Shown: one piece after another, positions 16,581 to 24,939 of the stretch
Layout of the letters: each line of letters begins with the position of its first letter
Numbering within the stretch: the stretch's first letter is position 1
Assembly (NCBI GenBank): GCA_028876395.1
Contig: JAGWRX010000033.1
Coordinates: 1 to 37,408, forward strand
Source: Acidobacteriota bacterium
GTDB taxonomy: Bacteria > Acidobacteriota > Terriglobia > Terriglobales > Acidobacteriaceae
DNA length: 37,408 nt
Direction: 5' to 3'
The notes under the pieces: model-generated
Database searches by the model: none
What the model saw: the letters and a program-made list of their open reading frames with translations, nothing else
What the model was told of the DNA's origin: nothing
Made by a program: the position numbers and the translations under genes

Positions 16581-17744
16581 ATGACGATGGGCAGGTGGGC
16601 AAGACTCGCGCTGATAGCTCTGCCGCTGATAGCCGGATGCAAGGATTTCTGGCAGAACCCCTACACCAACAGCGGGGGCGGCGGCGGCACTGGCACAACC
16701 ACCGAGTCCAGCGGAATCTTCTACGTGATGAACGTGCTCACGAGCCAGATTGCCGGCTACTACGTCAACGCGGGCACAATCACGGCGGTGCCCGGAAGCC
16801 CCTTCCCGCTGCTGGCCCCGCCGTTCGCCATCACCGTGGCGCCCAACAACAACTTTCTCTATGTGAGCACGACCAACGGGATCTATCTCTACACCATCGC
16901 TTCCAACGGCCAGCTTGCGCTGGGCAATGCGCAGAACCCCATCTCGAGCGACCAGGCCGCCAGCATGCGGGTGGACGCGACGAATTCCTGGCTGGTGGAT
17001 ACCATCTCCGGCCAGCCTTTCGTCTACGCAATCCCCATCAACCCATCCACCGGCATGGTCACCTCCGTCACCGAGCAGTCCGCCATTCTGCCCGCCTCCA
17101 CCATCCAGCAGATGACGCTCTCGCCGGACAACACGGAGGCTTTTGTCGCCATGGGCACGGGGGGCACGGCGATCATCCCATTCAAGGCAGCGAACACCAA
17201 CCCGCTGGGCGCAGTCAGCAATATCGCGGTGAAAAACGCGGGCGGCGCGGCGCTCTCAGTTGCTGTGGACCCGTACGAACGGCTCTTCTACATCGGCGAA
17301 ACCGTCGCCGTCTCGGGCTCGAATTCAGGCGGGCTCCGCGCCTTCAACTTTGGCACGTTGAAGGAGCTTACCGGCTCGCCGTACCCCAGCGCAGGACTGG
17401 CTCCCTACTCGATCCTGCCCATCTCCACCGGCGATTACGTCTATGTGGCCAACCGCCAGACCAGCAGCGGCTCGACGGGGGTGATCGGCGGCTTTTCGCT
17501 TTCGACCAGCAACTCCGCCTATGCGCTCACGGCTCTGGGAAAGGCCTTCAACGCGGGGACGCACACGGTTGCGCTGGCAGAAGACAACACCGGCAACTTC
17601 GTGTTCGCGGTGAATTACGACGGAAATCCCGACCTGATGGGCTACGTATTCGACACCACCAACCCCGGCTATCTTGACCCCGTCATCTCCACGACCACCG
17701 GCACGGACCCCGTTCAGGCCAGCGGGATCGCCGCCGCGCATTGA
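16581..17744 (+). CDS. Lipoprotein with YVTN/lactonase-type beta-propeller
   Basis: A 387-aa predicted lipoprotein: signal peptide and lipobox LIAGC with the lipidated Cys at residue 20, then a Gly-rich linker. The mature part is built of repeating four-strand blades with phrases such as FYVMNVLTSQIAGYYV, TVAPNNNFLYVST, MTLSPDNTEAFVAMG, VAVDPYERLFYIGE, YVYVANRQ and VALAEDNTGNFVFAVN. This is the YVTN/6-phosphogluconolactonase-like seven-bladed propeller, common in surface proteins of Acidobacteriota. No catalytic residues are clear, so a binding or structural role at the cell surface is inferred. A GGAGGAG Shine-Dalgarno precedes the ATG at 16581, which is preferred over the longer frame from 16530. 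Confidence 0.85.
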   Translation: MTMGRWARLALIALPLIAGCKDFWQNPYTNSGGGGGTGTTTESSGIFYVMNVLTSQIAGYYVNAGTITAVPGSPFPLLAPPFAITVAPNNNFLYVSTTNGIYLYTIASNGQLALGNAQNPISSDQAASMRVDATNSWLVDTISGQPFVYAIPINPSTGMVTSVTEQSAILPASTIQQMTLSPDNTEAFVAMGTGGTAIIPFKAANTNPLGAVSNIAVKNAGGAALSVAVDPYERLFYIGETVAVSGSNSGGLRAFNFGTLKELTGSPYPSAGLAPYSILPISTGDYVYVANRQTSSGSTGVIGGFSLSTSNSAYALTALGKAFNAGTHTVALAEDNTGNFVFAVNYDGNPDLMGYVFDTTNPGYLDPVISTTTGTDPVQASGIAAAH

Positions 17745-17803
17745 GGGCTGATCGCGGCGGACCCTCGCGCCGGGCGCACGGAACGACGCCCCGCTCGCGG
17801 TGC

Positions 17804-17809
17804 TATCCT
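17804..17809 (+). promoter_or_regulatory. Candidate -10 element for the SH3-like lipoprotein gene
   Basis: TATCCT fits TANNNT and lies 14 nt before the GTG at 17824, with an AAGGA Shine-Dalgarno-like sequence in between. It resembles the TATCCT found upstream of the HU gene. Confidence 0.3.
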
Positions 17810-17823
17810 GACAAGGACCGCCA

Positions 17824-18978
17824 GTGGCTGCATTGATGCGATTCCCGATCCCGGCCTGCCCCTCCCTGAGACGTGTTCAATCCTGGGCCTCCTGCCTGCT
17901 CATCCTTTGTTTTGTTGCTCTTGCTGCCGGTTGCAGCCGGATGCGCCACGAGCATCATGAGACGGTCTACGTGTGGACGAGGCAGATGTACCTGCGCGAC
18001 CGTGTCGCCGCCGTCTCCAACCGTGTGGCGGAGGTGACGAACGGCCAGCCGCTTGAAGTCGTCGAACACGGCCGCCGATTCCTCAAGGTCAAGACCGCGA
18101 AGAACGAGATTGGCTGGATCCCCGAGCGGGCTGTGATTGACGCCGCGACCTACGATGGGTTCAGCCGCCTCGCCAGCCAGCACAAGGACGACCCGGTGGT
18201 GGCCACCGGCACGCTGCGCGACGACATGTATCTGCACCTGACGCCAGGCAGGGAGACGGACCGCTTCTACCTGCTGCCGGGCAACGCCAAGGTGCAGATG
18301 CTGGTGCGCGCCTCGATTCCGAGAACTCCTCTGCCCGGCCCGGCGCAACCCGCCAAACCCGCCGCGCAGGTTCCCGGTGAACCGCCGGCCGCTCCCAGCA
18401 TCATCATGGAAGACTGGTGGCTCATCCGCGACGCGGAGGGCCGTGCGGGATGGCTGCTGGGCAACCGGGTGGACGTGGAAGTGCCCGACGAAATCGGGCA
18501 ATACGCCGAGGGCCAGCGCATTGTGGGCGCCTATGTTCTCACCAGGGTCACCGACCCCGAGGCCTCGACGCCCAACCATGAGGTGCCGGTGTACCTGACC
18601 GTGCTGAGCCCCTACAAGGCCGGCCTGCCCTTCGACTTTGACCAGATCCGTGTCTTTACCTGGAGCCTGAAGCGGCATCGTTATGAGACGTCTTACCGCC
18701 TGCGCCCCATCCAGGGCTACCTGCCGGTGCGGCTTTCGTCGCAGCCGGGTCCGCAGGGAACGGAGCCTGTCTTCAGCTTCCAGATCTCCAACTCGGCCGA
18801 TGTGGCCATCGATCCTGAAACCGGCATCGCCCGCCCTGTGAATCCGCGCACCATCAGCTACGCGCTCCGGGACACCCAGGTGCGCCGCACCGGCGCGGAC
18901 ATGGCGCCGATTCCGCTGATGCACAACGAATCAAACAGCGTAGCGAGACAATTGCAAGTCAAGAAGCGCGGGCGCTAG
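17824..18978 (+). CDS. SH3-like domain lipoprotein
   Basis: A 384-aa predicted lipoprotein with signal helix and lipobox LAAGC (Cys 37, or Cys 33 if the ATG at 17836 is used). The mature protein begins with an SH3b-like segment (about 48-105: [42 protein letters not shown]), then a domain with a second SH3-like strand set ending [24 protein letters not shown] around residues 195-220, separated by a Pro/Ala-rich linker (about 162-190). The C-terminal half (about 225-365) is an uncharacterised beta-rich domain. Bacterial SH3 domains often bind cell-wall peptides, so an envelope role is an inference. It is convergent with the unrecognised 19047-20084 gene. Confidence 0.8.
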   Translation: MAALMRFPIPACPSLRRVQSWASCLLILCFVALAAGCSRMRHEHHETVYVWTRQMYLRDRVAAVSNRVAEVTNGQPLEVVEHGRRFLKVKTAKNEIGWIPERAVIDAATYDGFSRLASQHKDDPVVATGTLRDDMYLHLTPGRETDRFYLLPGNAKVQMLVRASIPRTPLPGPAQPAKPAAQVPGEPPAAPSIIMEDWWLIRDAEGRAGWLLGNRVDVEVPDEIGQYAEGQRIVGAYVLTRVTDPEASTPNHEVPVYLTVLSPYKAGLPFDFDQIRVFTWSLKRHRYETSYRLRPIQGYLPVRLSSQPGPQGTEPVFSFQISNSADVAIDPETGIARPVNPRTISYALRDTQVRRTGADMAPIPLMHNESNSVARQLQVKKRGR

Positions 18979-19046
18979 GCGCTGCGGTCGCCAGTGGGCG
19001 CCACGAGGGTTTGGAGTCCAGCGACGCCCGACGCTTCCGGCAAGAA

Positions 19047-20084
19047 TCACAGCAGATTGATCGAGAGCTTGATGCCCCACTTTGCGCAGAAGCGCTTGGC
19101 GTTGAGCATGATACCCGGCGGTGAAGGCTCGAGATGGAGTTCGGCGACCTCCGTTGCGAAGCGGACCTCCTGAAAAATAGGCGCTTCAAGCAACTCGCTA
19201 GCATGAGCGGTATTTGGAAGGCGCATATTATCGAAGCAGCTGTCTATCAGCAGCTTGCGCATATGGTCAGTCGACTTAAGAAAGATTGCGCCGAGAGTCT
19301 TGTAGCTCACCTGGGCATCGGCACTGGCGACCTGAAACGTATCCCCGGAATAATACAGCGCATCCACCTTGAGCTTGGGATTCAAAAGCAGATAGCTGTT
19401 GCCGTAATAAGTGCTGGAACCATTTGGCCTTCGGCCGTAGTTGACAGCTGAGAATACCTGCTTGCTGTGGGGATTGAAGTACTTGTTGGGCGAGTGGTAG
19501 CCCTTATCTCCCTTGGCATTGGTTGCAGGAGTGATTTGCGCCTTTGCGATCTGACCAGGAACGAATGCTTCAATCTTTGCGCCCGCCAACATGCGTTTCT
19601 GAATCTGATCGCCGGATTGAAGCCCGGGTCGAAGCCCACGGTGGGCGGGTGGCTGCACGTTCTGCCACTGGGTCGGAAAGGTTACGCGGTCATCAGCGGC
19701 GACGCGAACGTCTGCGAAGTTGCCCTTGGCGCCATCTTTCAGGAGCATGACTCCATCGTCTCCAATGCCACCCGCGTACATCTGCTTGTAGGAATCGCGG
19801 GTGTTTTCCTGGGAGAACCACTTCGCGGCCTCAAAGTTGATGGTCAGGTCTCTAGACTGCAGAATCGCAGTGAACCTTTCGTAGGCGTCCTCGCAGAAGG
19901 CATCCTTTTTCGCCCCTGAGTACCCCTTGAAGCGCGCAGCGAGAATCGGATGGTTGCGGAAGGCCGCAATGGTATCAGATCGGAGCTTGCTGCCCTGGCC
20001 TTTGTTGATCTCATGGGCGCGAGCATTGACGTAGTGATGCTGCACGACCTTTGCGCTGGGTTGAACCGGTGCCCAGGAACTCAT
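19047..20084 (-). CDS. Unrecognised 345-aa protein; weak DUF3626/ADP-ribosyltransferase-like pattern
   Basis: I do not recognise this protein with confidence. The ATG at 20084 is chosen because GGAGGT (20094-20099) sits 9 nt upstream; the open frame extends to a TTG at 20147. It has no signal peptide or membrane helix. Segments: a helical N-terminus (about 15-100, basic), a middle linker rich in Gly/Gln (140-200), then a beta-rich C-terminal part with FSAVNYGRRPNGSSTYYGNS (211-230), YLLLNPKL, ALYYSGDTFQV (242-252) and APIFQEVRFATEVAELHL (301-318). The R..SST..E order and the YG.SYL.L / GDTF phrases recall DUF3626-type and ADP-ribosyltransferase-like folds, from memory only. Codon third positions are clearly less G/C-rich than in its neighbours, suggesting horizontal transfer. 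Confidence 0.7.
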   Translation of the reverse strand: MSSWAPVQPSAKVVQHHYVNARAHEINKGQGSKLRSDTIAAFRNHPILAARFKGYSGAKKDAFCEDAYERFTAILQSRDLTINFEAAKWFSQENTRDSYKQMYAGGIGDDGVMLLKDGAKGNFADVRVAADDRVTFPTQWQNVQPPAHRGLRPGLQSGDQIQKRMLAGAKIEAFVPGQIAKAQITPATNAKGDKGYHSPNKYFNPHSKQVFSAVNYGRRPNGSSTYYGNSYLLLNPKLKVDALYYSGDTFQVASADAQVSYKTLGAIFLKSTDHMRKLLIDSCFDNMRLPNTAHASELLEAPIFQEVRFATEVAELHLEPSPPGIMLNAKRFCAKWGIKLSINLL

Positions 20085-20254
20085 ATCGTTTTGACCTCCG
20101 CCTGCGGGTAGCAGGGTGCTGGCAGGGTTAAATTGCGATCTCACCAAACGCGCAATAAAAACGGCACGTACTCATCTAATCAGCCATGGTGAGGCCTGCG
20201 AAACATAAGGCGCGGTGGGGGATATCGGTGGAGTGAACAATAACACGGCGAAAC

Positions 20255-20269
20255 GCAGTTGGGAACTGC
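20255..20269 (-). terminator. Candidate hairpin terminator downstream of aroDE
   Basis: On the minus strand a 6-bp stem GCAGTT/AACTGC with a 3-nt loop lies 16 nt after the aroDE stop codon, followed by only three T (GTTTCG). It may be a weak terminator separating aroDE from the unrecognised gene downstream. Confidence 0.35.
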
Positions 20270-20285
20270 TCAGAGCAACAGATTT

Positions 20286-21848
20286 TCAGCCCCGCTGGCG
20301 CAGGGCATGCTCCACTACGCGGAGCATGTCGGACTCGGGCGCGGGCTTGCCGGTCCAAATCTCGAACTGGCGCGCGCCCTGCTGCACAAACATCTCAAGC
20401 CCGCTGACCACGGGAATGCCGCGTGAGCGCGCCAGCGTAAGCAGCGGCGTCTCGAGCGGGTTGTAAACCATGTCAAAGACCAGCCCCGCGTTCAGCTCGT
20501 TTTCGGCGAGGGGCAGCGCCTGCTTTGTGCCCTTCATGCCGCAGGGGGTCGAGTTGATCAGCACGTCAAAATGCTGCTTGGCAAAGGCTTCGTGCTTCAG
20601 CGATTTCGCCTTCGCCTGCCGCGCCAGGGCCACGGCCGTCTCATGTGTGCGGTTCACGATGAAGACCTCGGCGCCCTGCTCCACCAGGCCAAAGACTGCG
20701 GCCCTCGCCGCTCCGCCCGCGCCCAGCACGGCAACGCGCGCGCCCTTCAGGCGCAGCCGCTTCTCGAGCGGCCTGACCACGCCGGCAACGTCCGTATTGA
20801 ATCCGTAGAGCTTGCCGTCTGCCCCGGTGCGCAGCGTATTGCAGGCACCGATGCGCGCCGTGAGCGGGTCCATATTGGCCAGGTGGGGCAGCACCTCCTG
20901 CTTGAGCGGCATGGTGACGGCTACGCCCGCCAGCGGCAGCTCGCGCACCACGGTCAGCAGGTCGTCCAGGGCGCGCACCTTCAGCGGCAGCATCACGGCG
21001 TTCACGTTCTCGCGGCGGAAGGCCACATTGTGCATCAGCGGCGACAACGAGTGGGCAATCGGATTGCCCGCCACACCAAACACGCGTGTCGCCTGATCGA
21101 GGTGCTCCACGCGGTACAGCTCGCGCAGGGTGCGCGCAGACACCTGGCCGGGAGCGGTCTCCGTGCCTTCGGAATACGCGGCAAAAGTAAACGCTCCGCC
21201 CGCCCGCGGGCCCAGCACACGGCTCAGGATGCCCTCCTCGCCCATGGCGATTCCCACCACATGCGAGGAAAGCGAGCGATCTTCGATGAGCCGGAGCACG
21301 GCAAGATTGTCAGCCAGCGAGCGTGCGGTCGAGACCACCTTCACAAAGTCGGGCTTGAAGACTCCGATGCGGTCCGCGGCCTGCTCCAGGCTGCGCGTGC
21401 GCGTGAAGTCGTGAAAGCTGATCAGGAGCGCCGCGCCCGCGGCCCGCAGCTTGGCCAGTTGCGCGGGCTTTGCCTCCTCGGCCGACTCGAGCTCAAGATC
21501 AACGATCTGGCAGCCTGCCAGGGCGGCGTCCGCCAGAATCGTCAACTCCGCAGTCAGGGAGCCGGCGAAGCTGCCGCCATTCGGCTTGCGGCGGCAGGTG
21601 GCAATGGCCGTCACGTCGCGGTGGGCAGCCAGAAAGTCCTTGATTTTCGGCAGCGCCGCAGCCGGCTTGGGCAGAGAGTCCAGACGAAACTCGAAAAACT
21701 TCGCGTCATGCAGTGCCGCTTCAGCCCGCTCCACCAGCTCCGCAGGTGAACCGGCAGGTATCGCCACGCACAGCTTGCCCACCCGCAGCCGCGGTCCGGC
21801 AGCGGCTGGCAACGGAGGCGCGAAGGAGGCAGTATGCGGCATAGGCAT
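20286..21848 (-). CDS. aroDE: Bifunctional 3-dehydroquinate dehydratase (type I) - shikimate dehydrogenase
   Basis: A 520-aa fusion carrying out shikimate-pathway steps 3 and 4. Residues about 25-245 are a type I AroD: E53/R55 in FFEFRLDSL, catalytic H146 in LISFHDF, Schiff-base K170 in PDFVKVVS. Residues about 255-520 are AroE: GNPIAHSLSPLMHN (S267, S269 bind shikimate), catalytic K316 in TMPLK, N351/D353 in GFNTD, and the NADP-binding GAGGAARA (376-383). The same fusion order occurs in plants and in some bacteria. Start choice is uncertain: ATGs at 21860, 21848 and 21842 are in frame. 21848 is preferred because a TAATAT sequence (21864-21859, minus) would overlap the first. The frame open to 22574 is antisense to the M3 peptidase. 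Confidence 0.93.
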   Translation of the reverse strand: MPMPHTASFAPPLPAAAGPRLRVGKLCVAIPAGSPAELVERAEAALHDAKFFEFRLDSLPKPAAALPKIKDFLAAHRDVTAIATCRRKPNGGSFAGSLTAELTILADAALAGCQIVDLELESAEEAKPAQLAKLRAAGAALLISFHDFTRTRSLEQAADRIGVFKPDFVKVVSTARSLADNLAVLRLIEDRSLSSHVVGIAMGEEGILSRVLGPRAGGAFTFAAYSEGTETAPGQVSARTLRELYRVEHLDQATRVFGVAGNPIAHSLSPLMHNVAFRRENVNAVMLPLKVRALDDLLTVVRELPLAGVAVTMPLKQEVLPHLANMDPLTARIGACNTLRTGADGKLYGFNTDVAGVVRPLEKRLRLKGARVAVLGAGGAARAAVFGLVEQGAEVFIVNRTHETAVALARQAKAKSLKHEAFAKQHFDVLINSTPCGMKGTKQALPLAENELNAGLVFDMVYNPLETPLLTLARSRGIPVVSGLEMFVQQGARQFEIWTGKPAPESDMLRVVEHALRQRG

Positions 21849-21980
21849 CAACTGACGCATATTAGACGGGTTGCACTCCGGATGCAACCATTCTTGTGCG
21901 GATTCCTGCCAATCTCCGCTCTTCGGCACGCGGAACCATCCCGCTGTGGCAATCTGGAACTTCGGAGGTTTGTCACCAAT

Positions 21981-23996
21981 ATGCCCGCTGCAACCGTACG
22001 CGCCACCGCCATCACTGAAGACCTGCACGCATGGGAGGCTGGCGGAGCCGCCTCCGCCGAAGCGCTCACCGCCTGGGTCAGCGCCCGCATCGCCGCGCAC
22101 GAGGCGGCGCTGGCTGCGCTGCTGGCCGTTGAAGGGCCGCGCACGCCGGAGAACTCCCTGCGCCTGTATGACGTGGCCGTTGAGCAACTTAGCCTGGCAG
22201 GTGCTCAGGCGGGCGTGCTCAACTCCGTGGCCGCTGACAAGGCCGTCCGCGACCAGGCACAGATGGAGGCGCAGCGGGTGGCGATGGCCGCCAGCGCCCT
22301 GAGCCTGAACCGCGCCGTGTATGAGGCGCTCACTGCCATCCATCTGGATGGCGCCAGCCCTGCGACGAAGCACTACGTGGAACGCACGCTGCTGGGCTAC
22401 CGTCTGGCCGGTGTGGACAAGGACCAGGCCACCCGCGACCACCTGCAGGCGCTGCACGAGAAGGCTACCCGCCTCTCGCTGGAGTTCGCCCGCAACATCC
22501 AGGAGGGCGGGAAGACCATCGAGGCCACACCGGACGAGTTGGACGGCTTGCCCGCGGACTATCTTGCGCGGCATCAGCCAAACGCCGAAGGGCGGGTGAC
22601 GCTTTCGACCGACCAGCCCGACATGCAGCCGGTGATGACTTTTGCCGCCAGCGCGGCCTTGCGCGAGCGCATGTTCCTGGCTTACAACACTCGGGCCTAT
22701 CCGGCCAACCAGCAGATTCTTCTTGACTTACTTGCCACGAGGCAGGAGATTGCGGCCATTCTCGGCTTTCGCAGCTGGGCCGATCTCGCCACGGCCGACC
22801 AGATGATGGGCTCGGCGGCCAACGTACGCACCTTTCTGGCCCGGCTCGACGAGGCCAGCCGCGAGGGGGCGCGCCGCGAGCACGAGCTGATTCTCAACTT
22901 TGCGCGAGGGGACTTCGCCGGGAGGCAGCAGCCCGGCCTTGAGGCCATCGACATTACCAGCCGCGGCTACTGGTACGAGCAGTTCCGCCGCTCGGCCTTC
23001 GACTTCGACTCGCAGTCCGTGCGGCCCTATTTCCCCTATGCGCAGGTGGAAGCAGGCGTGCTGCAGACGGCGGCCCGGCTCTTCAAGGTCGAGTTCCGCC
23101 CCTCGTCTGCGCAGGGGTGGGACCCCGCCGTCACGGTCTTTGAGGTCGTTGAGGGCGGCAGCGCCGTGGGGCGGTTCTATCTGGACATGCACCCCCGCGA
23201 GGGCAAGGACAAGTGGTTCAGCGCCGCGCCGGTGGTCACGGGCGTGCGCGGGCGCTACCTGCCTGAGGCCGCGCTCATCTGTAACTTCCCCGGCGGTGCG
23301 GCGGGCGACCCCGGCCTGCTGCAGTACAGCGACGTGGTGACCTTCTTCCACGAGTTCGGCCATCTGATGCACGCCATTCTGGGCGGCCAGACGGAGTGGG
23401 CGGGCGTGTCGGGCTTTGCCACCGAGGGCGACTTCATCGAAGTGCCGTCGCAGATGCTCGAGGAGTTCTTCCGCGACGAGAAGCTGCTCCAGTCGTTTGC
23501 CAGGCACTACCAGACAGGGGAAACCCTGCCCTCAAAACTCATCCAGGACCTGAAGCGTGCGAGCGCGTTCGGTCGCGCGGACTGGGTGCGCGCGCAGCTC
23601 TACTACACCACGCTCTCGCTCGACCTGCACGACCAGGACCCGGCGGGCCTGGACCTTGACGCGACGACGAAGCGCCTCTACCAATCATTGCAGCCGTGGA
23701 CATGGCTCGAAGGCAACCGCATGTACGCGAGCTTCGGCCATCTGACCGGCTACTCGTCGAACTACTACACCTATGCCTTTGACAAGGTGATTGCGCTGGA
23801 CTTCTTCGCGCAGTTTGACTCTGCCGATCTGCTGGGCTGCGACGCCGGCGCACGCTATCGTAAGGCGGTGTTGGAGCAGGGCGGCTCCAAACCGGGACGC
23901 GAACTGGTGCGCGACTTCCTGGGCCGCGATGAGGAGTTTGCGGCGTTCAGCACGTGGCTGAATGAGGAGTTTGAAGGGGAGGTGGTGACGGCGTGA
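21981..23996 (+). CDS. M3-family zinc metallopeptidase (thimet oligopeptidase-like)
   Basis: A 671-aa M3 metallo-oligopeptidase that cleaves short peptides (oligopeptidase A / Dcp / thimet type). The zinc motif is HEFGHLMH at residues 457-464 (H457, E458, H461), with the third ligand Glu in the FIEVPSQMLEEF helix about 25-30 residues later. Other family blocks are YFPYAQVEAGVL, GRFYLDMHPREGKDK, PGLLQYSDVVTFFHEFGH and FGHLTGYSSNYYTYAFDKVIA near the C-terminus. There is no signal peptide after the chosen start, so a cytosolic location is likely. ATG 21981 is preferred because of GGAGGT 11 nt upstream; the frame open from 21834 lacks family resemblance there. It is divergent from aroDE with a 132-bp shared promoter region. 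Confidence 0.93.
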   Translation: MPAATVRATAITEDLHAWEAGGAASAEALTAWVSARIAAHEAALAALLAVEGPRTPENSLRLYDVAVEQLSLAGAQAGVLNSVAADKAVRDQAQMEAQRVAMAASALSLNRAVYEALTAIHLDGASPATKHYVERTLLGYRLAGVDKDQATRDHLQALHEKATRLSLEFARNIQEGGKTIEATPDELDGLPADYLARHQPNAEGRVTLSTDQPDMQPVMTFAASAALRERMFLAYNTRAYPANQQILLDLLATRQEIAAILGFRSWADLATADQMMGSAANVRTFLARLDEASREGARREHELILNFARGDFAGRQQPGLEAIDITSRGYWYEQFRRSAFDFDSQSVRPYFPYAQVEAGVLQTAARLFKVEFRPSSAQGWDPAVTVFEVVEGGSAVGRFYLDMHPREGKDKWFSAAPVVTGVRGRYLPEAALICNFPGGAAGDPGLLQYSDVVTFFHEFGHLMHAILGGQTEWAGVSGFATEGDFIEVPSQMLEEFFRDEKLLQSFARHYQTGETLPSKLIQDLKRASAFGRADWVRAQLYYTTLSLDLHDQDPAGLDLDATTKRLYQSLQPWTWLEGNRMYASFGHLTGYSSNYYTYAFDKVIALDFFAQFDSADLLGCDAGARYRKAVLEQGGSKPGRELVRDFLGRDEEFAAFSTWLNEEFEGEVVTA

Positions 23997-24067
23997 CCGT
24001 CGCCGGTACTCGCTGATCGCATCGCAAGAGGCAAGCGGCACTCATCTCGCGGCAACGAGCCATCCGT

Positions 24068-24073
24068 TATGAT
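24068..24073 (+). promoter_or_regulatory. Candidate -10 element for the SDR gene
   Basis: TATGAT ends 8 nt before the ATG at 24082; the same hexamer is found before tcmP. A GGAG overlaps the spacer, so either a leaderless or a very short leader mRNA is possible. No -35 is evident. Confidence 0.35.
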
Positions 24074-24081
24074 GGAGCCCG

Positions 24082-24882
24082 ATGGCGAGCACACAGGACT
24101 TCAAAGGCAGATGGGCGCTGGTGACCGGAGCCAGCGCGGGCATCGGCGCGGCGCTGGCGCGCGAGCTGGCTTCGCACGGCGCAAACCTCATCCTCACAGC
24201 GCGGCGCGCGGAACGGCTGGAGGCGCTGGCCGCCGAGTTGCGCGCACGCGGCGTGGACGTGCGCATTGTGCCCGCCGACCTGAACGACCCCGACGCACCG
24301 CAGCAGATTTTTGACGCGACCGAGGGCGTGGGCATCCTCGTCGACATCGTCATCAACAACGCCGGTCTCGGCCAGTACAGCGCCTTCCACGAGAGCCCCA
24401 TCGAGCAGGAGATGAGCCAGATCCGCGTGAACTGCGAGGCGGTGGTGCGCTTGGCGCGCCTGTTCATTGCGCCCATGGTCGCGCGCCGCCGCGGCTGGAT
24501 GCTGGTGGTGGCGTCAACGGCAAGCTTTCAGCCGGTGCCGTACCTCTCCACCTATGCGGCCACCAAGGCCTTTGACCGCATCTTTGCGCTGGGCATCGCG
24601 GCGGAGGTGGCGCGCTTCGGCGTGAAGGTCACAGCGCTGTGCCCCGGCACCACGGAGAGCGAGTTCTTTGAGGTTGCGCGTGCTCACAGGTTCAAGCGCA
24701 GCGGCATCCAGACCGCGGAGGACGTCGCCCGGCAGGCCATCGCCGCGCTCTCCCGCGGGCAACGCACGATCATCCCGTACCTGAACGGACGGCTCACCGC
24801 GCTGCTGGTGCGCTTTCTGCCGGTCACGCTCATCACGCACGTCATTGAGCGGGCCGCGCGGCCCAAATCAAACGAAGCCTGA
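24082..24882 (+). CDS. Short-chain dehydrogenase/reductase (SDR)
   Basis: A 266-aa classical SDR, NAD(P)(H)-dependent and cytosolic. Features: TGASAGIGAALARELA cofactor motif (residues 15-22 are TGASAGIG), ARR after strand 2 favouring NADPH, ADLNDPD, INNAGLG, the catalytic Ser in VVASTASFQP and the YAATK pair (Y-x-x-x-K), then LCPGTTESEFF. The DltE/YqjQ-like subgroup (RAERLEALAAELRARGVDV and AATKAFDRIFALGIAAEV) is the closest I recall, whose substrates are unknown; fatty-acyl or ketone reduction is a guess. The GC bias is the same as in neighbours. A GGAG and a -10-like hexamer lie right before the start. It ends 57 bp before the FG-GAP gene. Confidence 0.9.
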   Translation: MASTQDFKGRWALVTGASAGIGAALARELASHGANLILTARRAERLEALAAELRARGVDVRIVPADLNDPDAPQQIFDATEGVGILVDIVINNAGLGQYSAFHESPIEQEMSQIRVNCEAVVRLARLFIAPMVARRRGWMLVVASTASFQPVPYLSTYAATKAFDRIFALGIAAEVARFGVKVTALCPGTTESEFFEVARAHRFKRSGIQTAEDVARQAIAALSRGQRTIIPYLNGRLTALLVRFLPVTLITHVIERAARPKSNEA

Positions 24883-24939
24883 GGCGGGTTGCGGTCCTGC
24901 ACTCTCGCAGACGAGAATGGCGAACGAAAGGTATCGTCC

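Noticed and set aside
16484..17677. 397-codon frame overlapping the beta-propeller lipoprotein
   Set aside because: Same strand, different frame; it has Gly/Arg/His-rich shadow composition and no signal or domain.
21861..22574. 5' extension of the aroDE frame
   Set aside because: It is antisense to the M3 peptidase gene and lacks resemblance to AroD; the frame is open only because of GC-rich composition.
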